Shown: piece by piece, positions 58,221 through 64,000 of the stretch | Position numbering within the stretch: the first letter of the stretch is position 1 | Layout: every line of letters starts with the position of its first letter | Origin: Streptomyces sp. HSG2 | GTDB lineage: Bacteria; Actinomycetota; Actinomycetes; Streptomycetales; Streptomycetaceae | Assembly: GCF_016598575.1 (NCBI RefSeq) | Contig: NZ_CP066801.1 | Location: forward strand, 4,316,001-4,380,000 | Length of the DNA: 64,000 bases | Reading direction: 5' to 3' | Translations under genes and position numbers: made by a program | Notes under the pieces: model-generated | The model's database searches: none | What the model saw: only the letters and a program-made list of their open reading frames with translations | Told to the model about the DNA's origin: nothing

Positions 58221-59009
58221 TCAGCGAGCCCCGCGCTCCCACTCCTCCCACGCGGAGTTGTAGGCGGCCACGCGCGCCCGCCGCGCCGTCCGCTCCACCG
58301 GGCGCAGCGCGGCCACACGTGCCGCCATCGACGAGGCGCTCACCGCCCCGCCGTGCCCGCCCTCGTGTGCCAGCGCGATCAGCGTGCCCACCCTGCGGGC
58401 CAGCACCAGCACCCGCGCGGCCCGAGCCGGATATCCGGGCGCGAGCACCTCCTCCCCGTCCTCGGCACGCGCCCGGTAGGCTTCCAGAGCCGCCCGTGAC
58501 GCCGGACCCGACGCCGCCACGTCGAGGCGGGTGAGCACCTCGGTGGCCTCGCGGAGCGCCTCGGCCAGCTCCCGCTCCGCTTCCCCGAGCGAGGGCACGT
58601 CCGCCGGGACCGCCTCCCACACCGGCAGGCAGTGCCACAGAACCTCCACGTGGCGGTCGGTCGAGGGTCCTACCGCGTGGACCTCCGGGACCAAGCCGAG
58701 AGCGGTTCCCGCGCAGACCACCGCCTCCTCCGCCTCCATCGCCCGCGCGTTGAACTCCGGCGGCCCGCTGAGGCCGAGCGGGTGCCCCGGCGCCGGCAAC
58801 GCCAGCCGCAGCCCCTTCGCCCCCAGTGCCCGCAGCCTGCCGAGCGCGAGAGTGAGGCCGACCGGCACGGACTCGCCGGGTACGCCCACCACCCGGTGGG
58901 ACGCGTCGCCGCCGACGATGGCCCCCACGGCGTCGTCGGGTGCGACATATCCGGCGATCAGTGCGTTTCCCCACGAGGTGAGGCGTCCTGCGCGTGGTTC
59001 CGAGAGCAT
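58221..59009 (-). CDS. Conserved actinobacterial protein of unknown function
   Basis: A 262-residue protein beginning MLSEPRAGRLTSWGNALIAGYVAPDDAVGAIVGGDASHRVVGVPGE. It has VPVGLTLALGRLRALGAKGLRLALPAPGHPLGLSGPPEFNARAMEAEEAVV and a helical C-terminal half with VLARRVGTLIALAHEGGHGGAVSASSMAARVAAL. I know it as a conserved Streptomyces hypothetical next to chpE but no function. ATG complement of 59007-59009 has GGTGAGGGG directly upstream. It is divergent to the ABC ATPase gene. Confidence 0.82.
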   Translation of the reverse strand: MLSEPRAGRLTSWGNALIAGYVAPDDAVGAIVGGDASHRVVGVPGESVPVGLTLALGRLRALGAKGLRLALPAPGHPLGLSGPPEFNARAMEAEEAVVCAGTALGLVPEVHAVGPSTDRHVEVLWHCLPVWEAVPADVPSLGEAERELAEALREATEVLTRLDVAASGPASRAALEAYRARAEDGEEVLAPGYPARAARVLVLARRVGTLIALAHEGGHGGAVSASSMAARVAALRPVERTARRARVAAYNSAWEEWERGAR

Positions 59010-59162
59010 CCCCTCACCATAGGGACCGGACCGAGGGGACGGTGCCGCCGGCGGGTGGCGTAGATTTCTTGAGGGGGCTGCGCCCACCGGCGCGGCGGCC
59101 CGCGACCACAGGCGAACGCGACAGCCGCAACCGGCCACACTGCAAGGGGAGACAACGCGCTC

Positions 59163-59960
<798 letters not shown>

Positions 59961-60013
59961 CACCGCGGCCACGCACCCTGTCCCCGAGTGGCCCGCGCCC
60001 CTACCATGGCCGT

Positions 60014-60445
60014 GTGAACGACATCGACGCATGGGTGTGGTGGTTGGTCGCCGCGGCGGCACTCGGTATCCCGCTCGTGATGACCGCGATGCCGGAGTTC
60101 GGGATGTTCGCCGTGGGAGCGGTGGCCGCTGCGGGCGCGTCCGGTCTGGGCGCCGGACTCGTCGTGCAGGTCGTCGTCTTCGCGGCCGTGTCGGTCGCGC
60201 TGATCGCCGTCGTCCGGCCGATCGCCGCCCGCCATCGTGAGCGGCGACCCGGTTCGGCCTCGGGGATCGACGCTCTCAAGGGCAGACGGGCGGTCGTCCT
60301 GGAGCGGGTCGACGCCGCCGACGGTCGCGTCAAGCTGGCGGGGGAGGTCTGGTCGGCCCGGGCCCTGGACGCCGACCGTAGCTACGAGGCGGGCCAGGAG
60401 GTCGACGTCGTCGACATCGACGGGGCCACCGCGATCGTGATGTGA
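60014..60445 (+). CDS. NfeD-like membrane protein
   Basis: The 143-residue protein has three or four N-terminal transmembrane helices (WVWWLVAAAALGIPLVMTAM, FGMFAVGAVAAAGASGLGAGL, VVFAAVSVALIAVVRPIAARH) and a C-terminal OB-fold: GIDALKGRRAVVLERVDAADGRVKLAGEVWSARALD and DVVDIDGATAIV. NfeD proteins partner with SPFH/stomatin proteins in membrane microdomains. It is followed 94 bases on by an SPFH gene. TACCAT is 6 bases before the GTG start, a leaderless promoter layout. Confidence 0.9.
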   Translation: MNDIDAWVWWLVAAAALGIPLVMTAMPEFGMFAVGAVAAAGASGLGAGLVVQVVVFAAVSVALIAVVRPIAARHRERRPGSASGIDALKGRRAVVLERVDAADGRVKLAGEVWSARALDADRSYEAGQEVDVVDIDGATAIVM

Positions 60446-60539
60446 CGGTTCCTCGGCATCCGAGAGATCGCCTACGGTTAGGATCAGCCGCGAGCGCCGC
60501 GGGCGCGCGTCAGCCGAGAAGGGGTACGGGGATTCGTCG

Positions 60540-61478
60540 ATGGAACCGGTCATCATCGTCCTGATCATTCTGGTGGTGTTGGTCTTCATCGCCCTGATCA
60601 AGACCATCCAGGTCATCCCGCAGGCCAGCGCGGCCATCGTCGAGCGGTTCGGCCGCTACACGCGGACGCTGAACGCCGGACTGAACATCGTCGTCCCGTT
60701 CATCGACACCATCCGCAACCGCATCGACCTGAGAGAGCAGGTCGTTCCCTTCCCTCCGCAGCCGGTGATCACCCAGGACAACCTGGTCGTCAACATCGAC
60801 ACGGTGATCTACTACCAGGTCACCGACGCCCGAGCGGCCACGTACGAGGTCGCGAGCTACATCCAGGCGATCGAGCAGCTGACGGTCACCACGCTGCGCA
60901 ACATCATCGGCGGGATGGACCTAGAACGGACGCTGACCTCGCGCGAGGAGATCAACGCCGCGCTGCGCGGGGTGCTGGACGAGGCGACCGGCAAGTGGGG
61001 CATCCGCGTCAACCGCGTGGAGCTCAAGGCCATCGAACCCCCCACCTCCATCCAGGACTCGATGGAGAAGCAGATGCGGGCCGATCGCGACAAGCGTGCC
61101 GCCATCCTCCAGGCCGAGGGGGTCCGGCAGTCCGAGATCCTGCGCGCGGAGGGCGAGAAGCAGTCGCAGATCCTGCGTGCCGAGGGCGAGGCCAAGGCCG
61201 CCGCGCTGCGGGCGGAGGGCGAGGCCCAGGCGATCCGTACGGTCTTCGAGTCGATCCACGCCGGGGACCCGGACCAGAAGCTGCTCTCCTACCAGTACCT
61301 GCAGATGCTGCCGAAGATCGCCGAGGGAGACGCCAACAAGCTCTGGATCGTCCCCAGCGAGATCGGCGACGCGCTCAAGGGGCTGTCCGGAGCGATCGGC
61401 AACTTCGGCCCCATGGGAGGCGGCGGCAACGGCTCCGTGCCGACGCAGGAACGGCGCGAGAAGCCCGCGATCGACTGA
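60540..61478 (+). CDS. SPFH/Band 7 (stomatin-like) protein
   Basis: The 312-residue protein has an N-terminal membrane helix (VIIVLIILVVLVFIALIKTI), the SPFH domain (IPQASAAIVERFGRYTRTLNAGLNIVVPFIDTIRNRIDLREQVV and VVNIDTVIYYQVTD) and a helical region with repeated AEG units (LQAEGVRQSEI, LRAEGEKQSQI, LRAEGEAKAAA), typical of stomatins. The C-terminus is Gly-rich. It forms ring-like oligomers in known cases. Neighbour NfeD supports an SPFH-NfeD membrane complex. ATG start. Confidence 0.93.
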   Translation: MEPVIIVLIILVVLVFIALIKTIQVIPQASAAIVERFGRYTRTLNAGLNIVVPFIDTIRNRIDLREQVVPFPPQPVITQDNLVVNIDTVIYYQVTDARAATYEVASYIQAIEQLTVTTLRNIIGGMDLERTLTSREEINAALRGVLDEATGKWGIRVNRVELKAIEPPTSIQDSMEKQMRADRDKRAAILQAEGVRQSEILRAEGEKQSQILRAEGEAKAAALRAEGEAQAIRTVFESIHAGDPDQKLLSYQYLQMLPKIAEGDANKLWIVPSEIGDALKGLSGAIGNFGPMGGGGNGSVPTQERREKPAID

Positions 61479-61626
61479 TCCCACCGGGGCCCCGACCCAC
61501 CCGCCCGAGAGGTGCCCCCTCCGCGCCGACCGCGCCGTCTCCATGAGAGCGCGCTACCGACACGGGCGCGCGCCCGCCCCGATCGCTTCCGCGAGCGGTG
61601 GCGGGCGCTTGGCGGGCGCCCGGTGC

Positions 61627-62166
61627 TCAGCCCGCGGCGGGCACCTCGTACTCGGCCACGAGCTGCGCACGGGCCACGGTGTGGAACCGCAGACGGAAGC
61701 CCACCATCGCGGGCGTCGCCTCGGCGTCCGGTCCCAGCTTCTCCCGGTCCACGGCGTACACGGTGAACACGTAGCGGTGCGGGCCGTCCCCCGGCGGCGG
61801 GGCGGCCCCGCCGAAGTTCTTCTCGCCGTAGTCGTTGCGTGCCCGCACGGCCTCCTCGGGCAGCCCCGTGAAGGGCTCGCCGCCCGCTCCCGCCGGCAGC
61901 TCCGTCACGGACGCGGGGATGTCGAACACCACCCAGTGCCAGAAGCCGCTGCCCGTCGGGGCGTCGGGATCGAAGCAGGTCACCGCGAAGCTCTCGGTGC
62001 CGGTGGGGAAGTCCCGCCACCGCAACCGCGGCGAACGGTTCCCGCCCGAGTACACCTGGGCCTCCCCGAGCCGTTCCCCGTCACGCACGTCCTCGCTGGT
62101 CACCGTGAACGACGGCACCGGCGGATGGAAGTCGTGCGGGAGCGGACGCCGCGTGAGGTCGGACAC
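61627..62166 (-). CDS. YbhB/YbcL family Raf kinase inhibitor-like (PEBP) protein
   Basis: The 179-residue protein has the PEBP fold markers: YSGGNRSPRLRWRDFPTGTESFAVTCFDPDAPTGSGFWHWVVFDIPASVTELPAG and GAAPPPGDGPHRYVFTVYAVDREKLG. DPDAP and GDGPHRY are the ligand-pocket residues of the family. Bacterial members have no settled role. No signal peptide, so probably cytoplasmic. GTG start with AGGAGG 7 bases upstream. It is convergent with the SPFH gene. Confidence 0.92.
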   Translation of the reverse strand: MSDLTRRPLPHDFHPPVPSFTVTSEDVRDGERLGEAQVYSGGNRSPRLRWRDFPTGTESFAVTCFDPDAPTGSGFWHWVVFDIPASVTELPAGAGGEPFTGLPEEAVRARNDYGEKNFGGAAPPPGDGPHRYVFTVYAVDREKLGPDAEATPAMVGFRLRFHTVARAQLVAEYEVPAAG

Positions 62167-62316
62167 CTCGGTACCTCCTGGTCGATCGGGATCTCTCCTC
62201 GGGCGAGCCTAGTCCTCGACGCGTCCTGCGGAGTGGACCCCCGCGCCCTCTCGTAGGAGGCCGCGGCGGGCGGGCGCGCCGCGGCCGACGGGTCGGCGGC
62301 GACGTCGCCGCCCACG

Positions 62317-63099
62317 CTAGAACCAGTTGCGCTTGCTGCCGACTTCGGACATCCAGTGGTGGAGGTAGGCGGCCCAGTCGGTCGACTCGTAGGTGTCCAG
62401 ACCGACGGTGAACGAGCGGAAAGTGTCGCTCCCCTCGGTGAACAGTCCCGACTTCTTGTCCATCTCCAGGACGACGTCCATCTCCCCGCCGTCGGCGACG
62501 AAGCTCAGCTCGACCTGGTTCAGGCCGCGGTACTGCTGAGGCGGGTGGAACTCGATCTCCTGGTAGAAGGGCAGACGCTGACGCGTGCCGCGGATGTGGC
62601 CGCGTTCCATGTCGGCGCTCTTGAACCGGAAGCCCAACCGGACGAAGGCGTCGAGAATCGCCTTCTGCGCCGGCAGCGGATGCACCTGGATCGGGTCGAG
62701 GTCGCCGGAGTCGATCGCCCGGGCGATGGCGAGTTCGGTGACGACTCCGATGTGCATGCCCCGCAACGGCTGCCCGTCGATCATCGTGATCGGGGTCTCC
62801 CAGGGGATCTCCAGACCGAAGGGCACCGTGTGGACCGCCTCCGCCCGCAGCTCGAAGGCCCCGCCCAGGCGGGTCTTCTCGAACTCGATGTCCTGCGTGT
62901 ACTCGTGGTCGCCGCTCTCCACCTCGACCTTGGCCTGCAGTCCGACGGACAGCCCCTCGACGCGCTGGTCGACGGTGCCGCCCTGGATCCGTACCTCTCC
63001 TTGGACGACGCCACCGGGAACGACGTTGACCTCGCTCAGCACCGTCTCCACCGAGGCCCCTCCGGCCCCCAGGCTCGCGAGCAGCTTCTTGAACGCCAT
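62317..63099 (-). CDS. Sporulation-control protein Spo0M family
   Basis: The 260-residue protein matches the Spo0M (arrestin-like) family: MAFKKLLASLGAGGASVETVLSEVNVVPGGVVQGEVRIQGG near the start, KVEVESGDHEYTQDIEFEKTRLGG in the middle and a C-terminal VELSFVADGGEMDVVLEMDKKSGLFTEGSDTFRSF. Spo0M affects sporulation in Bacillus; its role in Streptomyces is less clear. ATG complement of 63097-63099 with GGAGGAAGA directly upstream. Likely cytoplasmic. Confidence 0.9.
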   Translation of the reverse strand: MAFKKLLASLGAGGASVETVLSEVNVVPGGVVQGEVRIQGGTVDQRVEGLSVGLQAKVEVESGDHEYTQDIEFEKTRLGGAFELRAEAVHTVPFGLEIPWETPITMIDGQPLRGMHIGVVTELAIARAIDSGDLDPIQVHPLPAQKAILDAFVRLGFRFKSADMERGHIRGTRQRLPFYQEIEFHPPQQYRGLNQVELSFVADGGEMDVVLEMDKKSGLFTEGSDTFRSFTVGLDTYESTDWAAYLHHWMSEVGSKRNWF

Positions 63100-63438
63100 T
63101 GGTCTTCCTCCAGGCTCACGTGTGGACAACTCGACCCTTCGACGCCTACTACGCCCCGCGGGCCGCACCCGGTTCCGGGCGGCCCGCGCTAGGCTCGGAC
63201 GCCGTGATCGCGATCCCCGACCGTACGCTCCCGGGGGAACGGCGCCGAGGCCGGGCCACCCGCGACGACGCGGGAGCGCGGAGGCGAAGCCCCGGATGTC
63301 GCACGTCCAAGAGGCCCCCCGACCATCCGACGGCGGTTGGGCCGATCCGCCCCGGGCCGATTCCCGGACGGGGTGTGACGCGGCGCTGGGTCGAAGCATC
63401 GAACGCGTCCCCGGTTCCGGAACGGTGAGGAGTACGTG
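63100..63438. other. Divergent spacer between Spo0M and DNA glycosylase genes
   Basis: This 339-base spacer has the minus-strand ribosome-binding site for spo0M at the left and a GAGGAG for the glycosylase at the right (63427-63432). TAGGCT at 63190-63195 may be a promoter. A plus-strand frame from about 63206 is open but Arg/Pro-rich and without start signals, so I do not call it a gene. Confidence 0.35.
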
Positions 63439-64000
63439 GTGAACATCGACGATCTCTCGCACTCCGCGGAGGCGGTGGCCCCGGAGCTGCTCGGGGCCGT
63501 CCTGACCTGCGTGGGCAAGGACGGCCCCGTCAGCGTCGTCATCACGGAGACCGAGGCGTACTCCGGATTCACCGACCCGGCGTCGCACGCCTATCGCGGA
63601 AGGACCCCCCGCAACGCGGTCATGTTCGGCCCCGCCGGCCATCTCTACGTCTACCGCTCCCATGGGCTCCACTGGTGTGCCAACGTCGTCACGGCGACCG
63701 ACGGGGTCGCGGCGGGTGTGCTCCTCCGGGCGGGCAGAGTCGTCGCCGGGGAGGCGCGGGCACGGCGCAGACGAGGGGGACAAGTCGAGTCCTCGCGGTT
63801 GGCCAGAGGCCCGGGGAACCTCTGCCGCGCCCTCGGCATCACCGGCGATCACAACGGCACCGACCTGCTGGGCGGAGGGGCGGTCACCCTCTCCCCGGGC
63901 TGGCCGCCGGCACCGGGGTCGGTCCGTGCCGGGCCCCGGGTCGGCGTGAGCAGGGCGGCGGACTGGCTCCACCGCTTCTACCTCGCCGGAGATCCGACGG
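63439..64000 (+). CDS. DNA-3-methyladenine glycosylase (AAG/MPG family), cut by window end
   Basis: MPG/AAG enzymes remove alkylated purines from DNA. The visible 187 codons read NIDDLSHSAEAVAPELLGAV, then VVITETEAYSGFTDPASHAYRGRTPRNAVMFGPAGHLYVYRSHGLHWCANVVT, which is the MPG core with the catalytic-type Glu in TETEAY and the intercalating-loop Tyr in YVYRSHG, then RGPGNLCRALGI. The N-terminal domain is short, as in bacterial members. GTG at 63439 with GAGGAG 6 bases upstream; a GTG at 63436 is also possible. The C-terminal end (the family is about 200 residues) lies beyond the window. Confidence 0.93.
   Translation, partial: MNIDDLSHSAEAVAPELLGAVLTCVGKDGPVSVVITETEAYSGFTDPASHAYRGRTPRNAVMFGPAGHLYVYRSHGLHWCANVVTATDGVAAGVLLRAGRVVAGEARARRRRGGQVESSRLARGPGNLCRALGITGDHNGTDLLGGGAVTLSPGWPPAPGSVRAGPRVGVSRAADWLHRFYLAGDPT

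Overview
The window is very GC-rich, with strong G/C bias at third codon positions, many GTG starts and few spacers. The gene content (ectoine cluster, chaplin chpE, GATC-binding nucleoid protein gbn, Spo0M, InhA-type FabI, actinobacterial fusion proteins) points to a Streptomyces or close relative. From memory, gene order resembles the S. coelicolor region around SCO1790-SCO1867; no alignment was run. About 66 protein genes are supported, almost all core chromosomal. I see no tRNA, rRNA, CRISPR array, prophage or intact insertion sequence.

Layout. (1) 1-3153, minus: ectABCD for ectoine and 5-hydroxyectoine, ectD cut by the left edge. (2) 3649-4740: amidohydrolase. (3) 4907-22371, minus: a 13-gene cobalamin operon behind a cobalamin riboswitch (22481-22575), with most junctions overlapping by 4 bases. 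(4) 22750-24230, minus: low-affinity phosphate transporter and a small membrane protein behind a PhoP-type box. (5) 24539-31387, plus: class II aldolase, alpha/beta hydrolase, a HEAT-like protein, an ABC-F ATPase with a leaderless 7-codon ORF upstream, gbn and an enoyl-CoA hydratase. (6) 31647-33969: Asp23/AmaP envelope operon. (7) 34037-43999: SURF1, exonuclease, CopD-like protein, secreted subtilase, DUF485 plus solute:sodium symporter, moaA and small proteins. (8) 44031-47964: tyrS, fabG-fabI, GntR regulator. (9) 48050-54656: MFS exporter with its 38-residue partner, SixA, SerB, FHA-ABC transporter. (10) 54761-64000: SLT-type cell-wall protein, two-component system, chpE, ABC ATPase, NfeD-SPFH pair, PEBP-like protein, Spo0M and a truncated DNA glycosylase.

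The most interesting signals are between genes. Ten GATC sites, three of them GATCAT, lie in 298 bp directly before gbn, whose product is a GATC-binding protein, which suggests autoregulation. Three very short ORFs precede larger genes: MAKLLVH before the ABC-F ATPase and an 18-codon ORF before fabG, both placed to be leaderless, and a 19-codon ORF between the cobalamin riboswitch and cbiB. An IS200/IS605-type end hairpin sits on the stop codon of the enoyl-CoA hydratase. The cobalamin operon combines early-insertion (CbiX, CbiG) and late-insertion (CobN, ChlI/D) cobalt enzymes. No wholly new multi-gene system was found; the candidates for undescribed biology are these small regulatory elements.
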